Program-made: the position numbers and the translations under genes
Assembly: GCA_030672475.1 (NCBI GenBank)
Contig: DAOVGI010000035.1
Location: forward strand, 1-35,525
Direction of reading: 5' to 3'
Length of the DNA: 35,525 nucleotides
DNA from: Candidatus Bathyarchaeota archaeon
GTDB lineage: Archaea > Thermoproteota > Bathyarchaeia > Bathyarchaeales > Bathycorpusculaceae
Part shown: one piece after another, positions 26,855 through 35,525 of the stretch
Layout of the letters: every line of letters begins with the position of its first letter
How positions within the stretch are numbered: the stretch's first letter is position 1
Notes under the pieces: generated by a model
Seen by the model: the letters and a program-made list of their open reading frames with translations, nothing else
What the model was told of the DNA's origin: nothing
Databases searched by the model: none

Positions 26855-29800
26855 TTGTCTTTCCTCCTCAATTTGGATGTTGACATATACAATTCAACTA
26901 GTCCTGTGCCTATCGGTATGGATTGCCCTACTATTACGTTTTCGGTCACACCATCCAATGGGTCGCTTTCACCGGTCACTGATGCCTTGACAATGTTTGG
27001 AACTGTTATTTCGAATGCTGCCCTCGCTAGAACGCTTGATTTCTTACCGCTTATTCCATGTCTCCCTATCTGCTGCACTTCACCTGTGGACGTCATTGTA
27101 TCCGCAACGAGCATTATATGACGGATATCAACATCTAAACCTTGTTCCTCTAAGACGCCGTTAGCTTCATTTATTAAGGAGTTTCTGGCAGCTTCTATTC
27201 CCAGAGTCTTAGCTATTTCATGAACGTTATTCGTTGTTGTTCGTGGTGCCTCAACTGTGGAGACTTCTAGAACTCTAGGGAGGTTTGACCCGTCTGTTCT
27301 TATAACCCATTCTCCGCCTTCTTCCGTCACCAACACCCGCTTTATTTTGGGTACACCTTTAATGTGGAAGGAGGCAACTTTGGGAAGTAACTTTTTGAGG
27401 TTTTCAGCTTTTTCAGGTTTTATGTTTACTCGGTCACCTCTTGCCTTTATGGTGCAGTTCCTTGCCTTTATGGTGCAGTTCGGTAGCTCCAACAGATTCT
27501 TCAATTCTTTTATTGTTACTCTTCTGTCTTCCATCATCGTTTTGCTAAGTTTCACCACAATTTCATCTTTTAAGGGGCCTTCATAGATCGCTTCTGATAA
27601 GTCTTCAATCCTCGTATGTATTATGTTCCGCGCGATTTCTGTTGCAGCTTCCTTGCTTTTTCTGCATTTTTTAGTCAAGTATACAGTCATGATCGGTGTA
27701 GATGGTATTCTTCTTGCGTCAACGATTTCTATCAGTCTTGGCAATCCCAGAGTCACGTTTTGCTCTCGAACTCCTGCATAATGGAATGTTCTGAGAGTCA
27801 TCTGTGTACCAGGTTCACCTATTGATTGAGCTGCAATTATGCCCACTGCTTCACCTGGCTCCATAAAAGCACGCTTGTAGTGTTCAACCGTCAATTTTAC
27901 TGCTTTTTCCACACCTGTTTCTGTTAGTTCCGCTTTCGCCAAAATCTGTCTCAGTTTCTTTATAAGGAGCGGTGTAAGCTGATCTTCAACCTCTTTCAAT
28001 CGTCTTTTAACAGATTCAGATGAGGCTGGTGTGCCTTTTCTCATTGCGATTCTTATCTGTTCAATTAGTCGGGTTACGTTCACCGCTTTTCCATGGTCGC
28101 TTTTGGCTGGGTCAACACCGTCTTCACCATATTTGAATTGGATTATGTCTCTACATGAAGTTCTAACTGTTCCATCATATTCCAATCGCAGGTGCTCCAG
28201 TGCGTTTATCAGTCTTCTTTGCATGTATCCGCTTTGCTGTGTTCTGACGGCGGTGTCGACAAGACCTTCTCTGCCACCCATAGCATGGAAGAAGAATTCA
28301 ATTGAGTCAAGCCCCGTCTGGTATGAGGAATAGACGAACCCTCTTGCTTTCGGGCTTGGATCGCCAGGTTTGAAGTGGGGTAAGGCGCGATCCCGATATC
28401 CCCGCATTATCCTTTTTCCACGTACTGCTTGTTGCCCCACGCATGCGCTCATCTGTCCAATGTTCAGGTTTGATCCTCTAGCGCCTGTTCGAGTCATCAC
28501 TATGCCTGAATTCTCAAGTGTAAAGTCCTCGTCAGCTATTTTTCCAGATTGATCCCTCGCCTCAGCCAGTTCGTTCATCACGTATATTTCAAATGAAGCT
28601 TCAAGCGTTTGCCCCGGAAGTCTTTGTAAGGTACCTTTACGATATTTGTCTATCAATACTTCTATTCTTTTTTCTAGTCTTTCCATGGTTTTTTTTATTT
28701 TGTTTTCAGCATTTGAGGACAAAACCAGTTCGTCATATGAGTACGTGAAGCCTCTCATAGTTATAAAAAGCTTCAGCATACGCATTACCTTGTTCAGGAA
28801 TTCACGTCCAGCTTCTGACCCGTAATCCTTTATTATCCTGTGAAGGAGACTTTCTGACTGTTCAGCGCCTATTGAGCGTCTATCTATGACACCGCTTATC
28901 AGTTTACCGTTCTTAACAACAACGTAGGCGTCGTAGGGACAGTCTTCCTTCTTACATTTGTCGCATCCGTGACAGATGTTCGCTTTCAAAACGTAACTGA
29001 AGTCTTCTGGTATAAACAGGCTAAAAATCTGTTTGCCGCTCCATAATGGTTGAGGCGTTTTTATTTGTGGTTTCGGCAACTTTCCATCATATCTCGCTGC
29101 CATGAGTAATCTGCTGGTTTCAGTTTTTGTTAGATAGTTTGATTTTCTTGTGAACAAGTACGAGGCTGTTATGAAATCTCTGATCGCTCCTATTATTGGA
29201 CCTCCGAATCTTGGCGACAGTATTTGATCTTGAACCTGCATCAGTATGCGAGCTTCCGTTTGTGCCTCTTGGCCTTGCGGTATATGAAGGTTCATTTCAT
29301 CTCCGTCAAAGTCAGCGTTGTATGGTGGGCAAACACAAAGGTGCAAACGGAACGTTTTGTAAGGCAGAACGCGCACATGGTGAGCCATAATTGACATCCT
29401 GTGAAGCGAAGGCTGACGATTAAAGATGGCTATGTCACCGTTTTTGAGATGCCTTTCCACAATGAATCCGGGCTCCAAAGCCTCCGCGACTTTTTCTCTG
29501 TCAACAACGAATTCAAGTCTTATACGTTTACCATCAGGTCTGATAATGTATAGTACACCGGGATACTTTTCAGGTCCATTTATCACTAGTCTACGCATTT
29601 CTTCAATGTTCCATTCTGTGATCTTTTCAGGCACAGATAGCCGCATGGCAACTTCAAGTGGAACTCCAACCTCATTTATTTCCAGGTTCGGATCAGGCGA
29701 AATCACTGTACGTGCTGAAAAATCAACTCTTTTTCCTGAAAGGTTGCTTCTGAATCTTCCCTCTTTCCCCTTCAACCTCTGTGATAGCGTCTTTAGCGCT

Positions 29801-30693
29801 CTCCCTGAGCGATGCCTTGCGGGAGGTATGCCTGACGCTTCATTATTGAAGTATGTTGTTGCATGATACTGGAGAAGCTCTGATAAGTCTTGAATTATGA
29901 GCGTAGGCGCTCCAGCATCCATGTTTTCCTTAAGTCTCTGGTTGATGCGGATTATGTCCACCAGTTTGTGAGTGAGGTCGTCCTCCGAGCGTATCCCCGA
30001 TTCTAACGTTATTGACGGACGCACATATACTGGTGGAACTGGTAAAACTTGTAGAACCATCCATTCAGGATGTGCAGCTTTCGGGTTGAATCCTAGGAGT
30101 TCAAGGTCTTCGTCTGGTATACGTTCCAGTCTTTCCCGAACCATGCTAGGTGTCAGCGGTTGCGAACCGCTCTCAGGGATTACCTCGTTGTACCTTGTTG
30201 GTTTTTCGAATTTTATTTTGTATTGAATTGCCCCACAATGGGGACACTGCTTTCCTCGTGCGGCGAGCTCTATTTTTTTATACAGATCATTCGGAACTGC
30301 ACCTAAAAGTTGACGTGCTCTCTTGATTCTAGCTTGGACTTCTCCTATCGTATCATCTGGAAGCAAAATGTGTCCACAGTTTCGACACGTTGTCCTGAGA
30401 AGCGCGTATATGATTTTTGTGAATGACATGTGTATTATTGGAACAGCCAGTTCGATGTGGCCGAAGTGGCCTGGACACCGGATGGCTGTGTTGCCGCATG
30501 TTTTACACCTTTGCCTTGGTTCAAGGGTTCCAAGTCTGCCATCCATTAATCCGGAGGTTATGGAGGCGCCATCCTCGTCGTAGGTGTCTGGTGTTTGGAT
30601 TTCGACGACTGAGAGTTTACGTATGTCCTGCGGTGAAAGCAAACCGAAGCTAATTTCATCGACAACTTTGTGAACTGTCTCTTCTGCAGCCAT
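26851..30693 (-). CDS. rpoA: DNA-directed RNA polymerase subunit A, unsplit A'+A''
   Basis: CKTCGNTAIRCPGHFGHIEL, NADFDGDEMNLHIPQ, GEAVGIIAAQSIGEPGTQMTLRTFHYAGV (normally A'') in one 1280-aa ORF. Confidence 0.99.
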   Translation of the reverse strand: MAAEETVHKVVDEISFGLLSPQDIRKLSVVEIQTPDTYDEDGASITSGLMDGRLGTLEPRQRCKTCGNTAIRCPGHFGHIELAVPIIHMSFTKIIYALLRTTCRNCGHILLPDDTIGEVQARIKRARQLLGAVPNDLYKKIELAARGKQCPHCGAIQYKIKFEKPTRYNEVIPESGSQPLTPSMVRERLERIPDEDLELLGFNPKAAHPEWMVLQVLPVPPVYVRPSITLESGIRSEDDLTHKLVDIIRINQRLKENMDAGAPTLIIQDLSELLQYHATTYFNNEASGIPPARHRSGRALKTLSQRLKGKEGRFRSNLSGKRVDFSARTVISPDPNLEINEVGVPLEVAMRLSVPEKITEWNIEEMRRLVINGPEKYPGVLYIIRPDGKRIRLEFVVDREKVAEALEPGFIVERHLKNGDIAIFNRQPSLHRMSIMAHHVRVLPYKTFRLHLCVCPPYNADFDGDEMNLHIPQGQEAQTEARILMQVQDQILSPRFGGPIIGAIRDFITASYLFTRKSNYLTKTETSRLLMAARYDGKLPKPQIKTPQPLWSGKQIFSLFIPEDFSYVLKANICHGCDKCKKEDCPYDAYVVVKNGKLISGVIDRRSIGAEQSESLLHRIIKDYGSEAGREFLNKVMRMLKLFITMRGFTYSYDELVLSSNAENKIKKTMERLEKRIEVLIDKYRKGTLQRLPGQTLEASFEIYVMNELAEARDQSGKIADEDFTLENSGIVMTRTGARGSNLNIGQMSACVGQQAVRGKRIMRGYRDRALPHFKPGDPSPKARGFVYSSYQTGLDSIEFFFHAMGGREGLVDTAVRTQQSGYMQRRLINALEHLRLEYDGTVRTSCRDIIQFKYGEDGVDPAKSDHGKAVNVTRLIEQIRIAMRKGTPASSESVKRRLKEVEDQLTPLLIKKLRQILAKAELTETGVEKAVKLTVEHYKRAFMEPGEAVGIIAAQSIGEPGTQMTLRTFHYAGVREQNVTLGLPRLIEIVDARRIPSTPIMTVYLTKKCRKSKEAATEIARNIIHTRIEDLSEAIYEGPLKDEIVVKLSKTMMEDRRVTIKELKNLLELPNCTIKARNCTIKARGDRVNIKPEKAENLKKLLPKVASFHIKGVPKIKRVLVTEEGGEWVIRTDGSNLPRVLEVSTVEAPRTTTNNVHEIAKTLGIEAARNSLINEANGVLEEQGLDVDIRHIMLVADTMTSTGEVQQIGRHGISGKKSSVLARAAFEITVPNIVKASVTGESDPLDGVTENVIVGQSIPIGTGLVELYMSTSKLRRKDK
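27440..27481. repeat. perfect tandem duplication of a 21-bp unit (cttgcctttatggtgcagttc x2) inside rpoA
   Basis: 27440-27460 identical to 27461-27481; encodes NCTIKAR-NCTIKAR. Confidence 0.97.
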
Positions 30694-30694
30694 G

Positions 30695-33600
30695 TTAAGC
30701 CTTCTCCTTAAGCTTTAATCTAGGTCCTATGCAGAGGCTCATCATCTCCTGTATGAGAAGCTTGAAAGCGTACGAGACTGTAACGGGAGAGATTCTGGCT
30801 TTTTCTCCGCAGATTCTACATACATATTTTCTTTGCCTCATGTTGTAGTAGGCTACGTAACCACAATTTTCACAAATATACAACGTGTACTTGTCTGATT
30901 CTTCCAGCAACCTGTCTTGCAGCAGCATTGCAGCTCCATGTCCTATCAAGCAGTCACGTTCCATCTCACCGAATCTTAAACCTCCTCCTCTCGCTCGGCC
31001 TTCCGTAGGCTGCCTTGTCAACATTTGCACTTGTCCTCTGGCTCTGGCGTGAATCTTATCTGCAACCATGTGATGCAGCTTCTGATAGTATACTACTCCG
31101 ACGAATAAGTCTGCGACAAATTTCTCGCCCGTCACACCATTATAAAAAACGTCCTTACCCGTATGGCTGAATCCAGAGCCAATCAGTGCTTTTCTGATAT
31201 CTAAGGGTTTTTCATTTGAGAAGGGTGTTCCGTCAACTGGTTTTCCTCTCATCGCAGCGACTTTTCCAGCCATTGACTCGATGAAATGACCTATGGTCAT
31301 TCTTGAAGGAATAGCATGAGGATTGACTATTATATCTGGAACTACACCGTCTTCTGTGAAGGGCATGTCCTCCTGTGGAACGATTAGTCCTATAACGCCT
31401 TTCTGTCCATGACGAGAGGCGAACTTGTCCCCAAGCTCTGGTACGCGTTGATCGCGTACTCTGACCTTAACGAGTTTGCTGCCTTCGCCAGATTCAGTTA
31501 TGAAAACTGAATCAACTGTGCCTTTTTCTGAGGGCCGCATATCCACAGATGTGTCGCGCATTGAAGGACCTCTGACCTCAAACTCTTTGTATTCTTCAAG
31601 GAATCTAGGCGGACTTGTTCTGCCGACTAGAACGTCTCCACCTGAAACTTTTGACTCTAAACTTATTATCCCATCTGGCTCAAGCAGTCGATAGTATTGT
31701 TCCCCTCTGTATCCACGCATTCCCGGTTCAGGTATCAAGAATTTATCTCTTAATCCGCCCAAATATTGACGGCATTCACCCTCATATATTCTGTAGAAGG
31801 TTGAACGAGCTATACCTCTCTCAATGGAGGCTTTGTTGAATACTAGAGCGTCTTCCATGTTGTATCCTTCAAAGGAAAGCACTGCGACCACACAGTTTTG
31901 TCCTGACGGACGTAGTTTATAGCCAATAATGTCCATTAACGCAGTTTCTACTAAGGGTATTTGTGGGTAGTGTAAAATGTGTGACCTTGAATCTACGCGT
32001 TGCTGAAAGTTTGCTGCGTAGATGCCTAATGCTTGCTTTGCCATTGCAGCCTGATACGAGTTTCGTGGTGACTGGTTGTGTTCTGCGTAAGGGATCGTTG
32101 AGGCGCATATTCCGAAGATCATGTACGTTGCGATTTCAAGATGTGTATGTTCTGGAGTTACTTCTTCAAGGCTTATGGCAATATAGGCGTTCTCCTCTTC
32201 CTCAGCATCTAAATACTCAATTATACCGTTTTTGACAAGGTCTTCCCAAGACCACTCTCCTGACGCAACCTTGTCAACATGTTCCGCTTGCAGTTTTGGT
32301 ATACAGTTGTCAACTATTATGAGAGGACGTCTTACTCTGCCTTCACCACAGTTGACGCATATTTCTTCTCTTTCACCGCGGGTTTTTGAGAAGTGAACTA
32401 TGTTGACTTCTGTTGAGAGTTCACCTTTTCTTCGTTTTCTCCTGAATTCTTGTGTTAACTCTTCTGGGACATTGCAATACCCGATTATGTTTCCGTTGAC
32501 GAAGACTTTTGCTGCTGAGAGCTTCAAGGTTTCGTTTGCTTCGTACAGTGGCACTACGCTCATACTGTAGAGTGTTTGCTTTATTTTCTCAGGGTTTACG
32601 CCTACTGAGATGCATGCTGATAAGGCTAAGTTTTTGACTAGTCCACAGTTTGAGCCTTCTGGTGTTTCGTTTGGGCATAGGCGGCCCCAGTGGGTTGGGT
32701 GTAGATCTCTCGCTTCGAAGTTTGGCTGGCTTCTGCTTAGTGGTGATTGTAGTCTTCGCAGATGGCTTAATGTTGAAATATGATTTGTCCTGTCCAAGAG
32801 TTGTGTTATTCCAACTCTTCCTCTTCCCCAGTTTCCAGTTGCAAGTGCATGCTTAAGTCTCTGCGTTATTATTCCAGGGCGTACCGCTGCTGAGACGGTT
32901 ATTATTGGTCCCTTTACGCCGATGCGTTCAAGCTGGTATTTTATGTCTCTGCAGAGGTTTCTGAAGGCTATTCTGAATAGGTCTGAAAGTAGTGGGCCTG
33001 CAAGTCTTAACCGTTTGTTTTTGAAGTGATCTTTGTCATCTGTTTTTCTTCTTCTGAGTTTAAGTTCGATTGCTCTGCATGCCATTTCGCCTAAGAACAA
33101 CGCTTTGTCTCTTCTGTTTTCACTGGTTCTGCCTATGTGGGGTAGAAAGTTTCTGTCGAGTGCTGTTTTGGCTTTTTGTATACGGTATTCTTCAACTTGG
33201 CCGTGGGCAACGCGGTTTCCAATGAAGAGAATTGCGTCTTCTATTGTATCTACGCCTATGGCTTTCTCATATGAAGGTTCCAAATCTCTTTGAATCTCTT
33301 CTTCGAGGGAGACTGCTTCAGCTATCTCCTTGTCTGATTCTGAACCCAATGCACGCATCAGGATTACGAAGGGGACTAATGTAGGTACGCCTGGCATGGA
33401 GACATATATGGCTCCGTCTGACTTGAGCTTAAGCTCTATTCTTGCCCTGAAGCCAACCGTTGTAGAGAATATTTTTGCTTGGTATACTGGTTTTGCTCCT
33501 TTTTTGTCTATGTCTACTATTATCCGGTTAGGCGCCAAGTCTTCCATGGCTACTATTGCGCGTTCTGAACCGTTTATTGTGAAGTAGCCTCCTGGGTCGT

Positions 33601-34150
33601 CTGGGTCTTCTCCACAGGCTATCAATTCTTCTCTTGAGAGTTGTGATAGGAAGCACAATTTTGACTTCAGCATTACTGTAATGTTTCCAATGTAAACGAG
33701 TTCTGTGTCTTGTTCTCTGCCTTCAATTACAGGGGTCATTTCGAGGGCTATTGGTGCTGCATATGTTAAACTGCGAAGCCTTGCTTCCATAGGTAAGATT
33801 TCATGTTTTGTGCCGTCGACCTCTGTTGTATATGGGCTGGTGATCCTTGTGTGTGGATCTATTATCCAGACTTGTCCCAACTTCACTTTGTATGGGCATT
33901 CAGGAACGTCGATTGAAATTCCACTTATTTCACCCACAACTTGTTGTATGCCGTGATCTATGAACTCGTTGTAGGAGTCTAAGTGCTGGCGAACTAGGCC
34001 TTTTTCTTTGAAGAATGCTCTTAACAGAAGATGAATATCATCTTTTGATATTTCATCCAATTCTAATTGTTTCCCCCGCATTTTTACATTTGAATACCTT
34101 TGCAGGGAATTGTGTGATGCGGGTTTTTTCAAACTTTTAGTTTCCTCCAA
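30695..34150 (-). CDS. rpoB: DNA-directed RNA polymerase subunit B, unsplit
   Basis: 1151 aa; GYFTINGSERAIVAMEDLAPNR, RDLHPTHWGRLCPNETPEGSNCGLVKNLAL, GDKFASRHGQKGVIG, RGGGLRFGEMERDCLIGHGAA, C-terminal Zn motif CENCGYV...CRICG. Confidence 0.99.
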   Translation of the reverse strand: MEETKSLKKPASHNSLQRYSNVKMRGKQLELDEISKDDIHLLLRAFFKEKGLVRQHLDSYNEFIDHGIQQVVGEISGISIDVPECPYKVKLGQVWIIDPHTRITSPYTTEVDGTKHEILPMEARLRSLTYAAPIALEMTPVIEGREQDTELVYIGNITVMLKSKLCFLSQLSREELIACGEDPDDPGGYFTINGSERAIVAMEDLAPNRIIVDIDKKGAKPVYQAKIFSTTVGFRARIELKLKSDGAIYVSMPGVPTLVPFVILMRALGSESDKEIAEAVSLEEEIQRDLEPSYEKAIGVDTIEDAILFIGNRVAHGQVEEYRIQKAKTALDRNFLPHIGRTSENRRDKALFLGEMACRAIELKLRRRKTDDKDHFKNKRLRLAGPLLSDLFRIAFRNLCRDIKYQLERIGVKGPIITVSAAVRPGIITQRLKHALATGNWGRGRVGITQLLDRTNHISTLSHLRRLQSPLSRSQPNFEARDLHPTHWGRLCPNETPEGSNCGLVKNLALSACISVGVNPEKIKQTLYSMSVVPLYEANETLKLSAAKVFVNGNIIGYCNVPEELTQEFRRKRRKGELSTEVNIVHFSKTRGEREEICVNCGEGRVRRPLIIVDNCIPKLQAEHVDKVASGEWSWEDLVKNGIIEYLDAEEEENAYIAISLEEVTPEHTHLEIATYMIFGICASTIPYAEHNQSPRNSYQAAMAKQALGIYAANFQQRVDSRSHILHYPQIPLVETALMDIIGYKLRPSGQNCVVAVLSFEGYNMEDALVFNKASIERGIARSTFYRIYEGECRQYLGGLRDKFLIPEPGMRGYRGEQYYRLLEPDGIISLESKVSGGDVLVGRTSPPRFLEEYKEFEVRGPSMRDTSVDMRPSEKGTVDSVFITESGEGSKLVKVRVRDQRVPELGDKFASRHGQKGVIGLIVPQEDMPFTEDGVVPDIIVNPHAIPSRMTIGHFIESMAGKVAAMRGKPVDGTPFSNEKPLDIRKALIGSGFSHTGKDVFYNGVTGEKFVADLFVGVVYYQKLHHMVADKIHARARGQVQMLTRQPTEGRARGGGLRFGEMERDCLIGHGAAMLLQDRLLEESDKYTLYICENCGYVAYYNMRQRKYVCRICGEKARISPVTVSYAFKLLIQEMMSLCIGPRLKLKEKA

Positions 34151-34326
34151 CTTTAAAAATTGGTTTCTGACCTTTAAAGGGTTAGAAACGTAACTGCATA
34201 GCTTTCTAATAAACTTTTTCGTTTTTGGAGTTGGATTTTGCGGTTTTTGGTTCGGTTTTGGATTCAGAATAAGGAGTCGACTTTCATAACAATTATGCGT
34301 GGTGAGAACAAGAAGTAAAGGGTTTA

Positions 34327-35525
34327 GTGGTATCGTTGAAGAACGCTTTGGCTGGTGGAAGAAGGAGTCTGGTGGCTCTGATGGTTCTTTTGCTTTCAGT
34401 CTTTGTAGTGTTCAGTCTGAATTTTGGTGGTGAGGCTTGGAGTCTTCCGGAGTATGAAGAGTATGTTCATACTTACTTGAACTCTGGGGTTTTGGGAAAT
34501 TGGACTTACATGGAGAAGCCTTTGTTTCCAGTGTTTTTTAATGATTCTCAAGTGCAAATAGGTGAAGACTGGTGTATCGTTTGTCCGCTTAGAGCGAATC
34601 ATAGTTATCATGTTTACTGTTATGGTGACTGGATAGATTGGGGTGTGGAGCCTCAGACGGACTATGATATTTATGTTTATGATCCTTTTGGGGAGATGGA
34701 AGGGTATCACACGGAGTCTGCTGGTTTTCCTGAGCATTTGGGAACCACGTTAGATGAACCTTATTTTGTGCCTGAATATTCAGGTAACTACACTTTTGTT
34801 GTAAGGAATGATCCTAGGGAAAGTGAGGGTTCGCAGCAAGCAACGTTCATGATAATTGAGGCTGTGGAATGTAACGTTTGGTATGAGCATTATGTTAAAG
34901 GAAAAGAGGATGAGGTGCATGTGCTTGAGACATGTTGGGCTTACGAGTTCGCAACTGAAAGTGGGTGCATTGAGGTTTTGATCAAGGTTCCGGATAGTTT
35001 GGACATGTATGAGGCTAGGCTTTATCTGATGGGCAGCCCGCTGGAAGGTGTAGGAAGCTTTTTGAATGGTGTTCCGTTGGCTTGGGAATTTGGGCTTTAC
35101 GGTGAAAGAGACGGTGTGTTCGGTGGTTATAACTTGGAAACGGGGGAATATAGGGGTTTAGCGTATGCGAGTTGCGAGTTGCATGGTCAAGACATGTTCA
35201 TAAACTTCACTTCGCCAGCCTGCGGAAAAAGCCTTTACCATTTGGTTTTCATAGGTGAAACGGGTTCGGGAAACATAGAGTTTGTGATCAAGACTGAACT
35301 TGAGGATGCTTGTTTATTACCTTCAATTGTTCCTGGGGCAGTGTATCCAAATGATGACACCGTTGTGGCTTACGTCTCAAACTTGACTGAATTGAAGAAT
35401 GGAACTGTGCAGTTTTCAACTGATGGCTGGAAAAATGTGACGGTTTTAGAAATGGAGATTGTGAATGAAAGAACGTGCAGGACTGTTATTCCTGGGCAAG
35501 ATGCTGGTACATTTGTGAGTTACAC
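34327..35525 (+). CDS. large secreted/membrane-anchored protein, truncated by window edge
   Basis: Open frame to the right end: (V)VSLKNALAGGRRSLVALMVLLLSVFVVFSLNFGGEAWSLPEYEEYVHTYLNSGVLGNWTYMEKPLF...; N-terminal hydrophobic signal/anchor, several N-x-S/T sequons. Start GTG 34327 or TTG 34336. Absent from ORF track. Confidence 0.8.
   Translation, partial: MVSLKNALAGGRRSLVALMVLLLSVFVVFSLNFGGEAWSLPEYEEYVHTYLNSGVLGNWTYMEKPLFPVFFNDSQVQIGEDWCIVCPLRANHSYHVYCYGDWIDWGVEPQTDYDIYVYDPFGEMEGYHTESAGFPEHLGTTLDEPYFVPEYSGNYTFVVRNDPRESEGSQQATFMIIEAVECNVWYEHYVKGKEDEVHVLETCWAYEFATESGCIEVLIKVPDSLDMYEARLYLMGSPLEGVGSFLNGVPLAWEFGLYGERDGVFGGYNLETGEYRGLAYASCELHGQDMFINFTSPACGKSLYHLVFIGETGSGNIEFVIKTELEDACLLPSIVPGAVYPNDDTVVAYVSNLTELKNGTVQFSTDGWKNVTVLEMEIVNERTCRTVIPGQDAGTFVSY

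Noticed and set aside
26653-33956. Numerous plus-strand ORFs across nusA/rpl30e/rpoA/rpoB
   Set aside because: All antisense to strongly supported RNA polymerase and ribosomal protein genes.
1-35525. CRISPR array, cas genes, transposase/IS element
   Set aside because: No regularly spaced direct repeats or Cas/transposase motifs seen; only an integrase tail relic.

Overview
Archaeal chromosomal segment. Supporting markers are GatD/GatE, Alba, LSm, archaeal Elp3, archaeal-type UMP kinase, ThiI and archaeal RNA polymerase. The lineage is probably Bathyarchaeia- or Thaumarchaeota-like, inferred from an unsplit rpoA (A'+A'') next to an unsplit rpoB. Most of the window is housekeeping genes: an aldo/keto reductase cut by the left edge, a NifU-type scaffold, an MFS transporter, elp3-gatD-gatE, alba, a DEAD-box helicase, parvulin, pyrH, thiI, LSm, an AIM24-like gene, a histidine ammonia-lyase, and an rpoB-rpoA-rpl30e-nusA operon. 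The most interesting accessory-like block is about 11.8-16.4 kb. It holds four small paralogous proteins (N-terminal beta module plus C-terminal winged-helix), then a translationally coupled NurA-like nuclease and HerA-like ATPase with no Mre11/Rad50 in view. A perfect 8-bp inverted repeat lies next to the TATA box in the divergent promoter between the last winged-helix gene and nurA. Other notable points: an intron-containing tRNA next to an integrase C-terminal relic fused to a dockerin-like relic, where the rpo/str operon is interrupted; a perfect 21-bp in-frame tandem duplication in rpoA; an orphan histidine ammonia-lyase; and several small genes missing from the ORF track.
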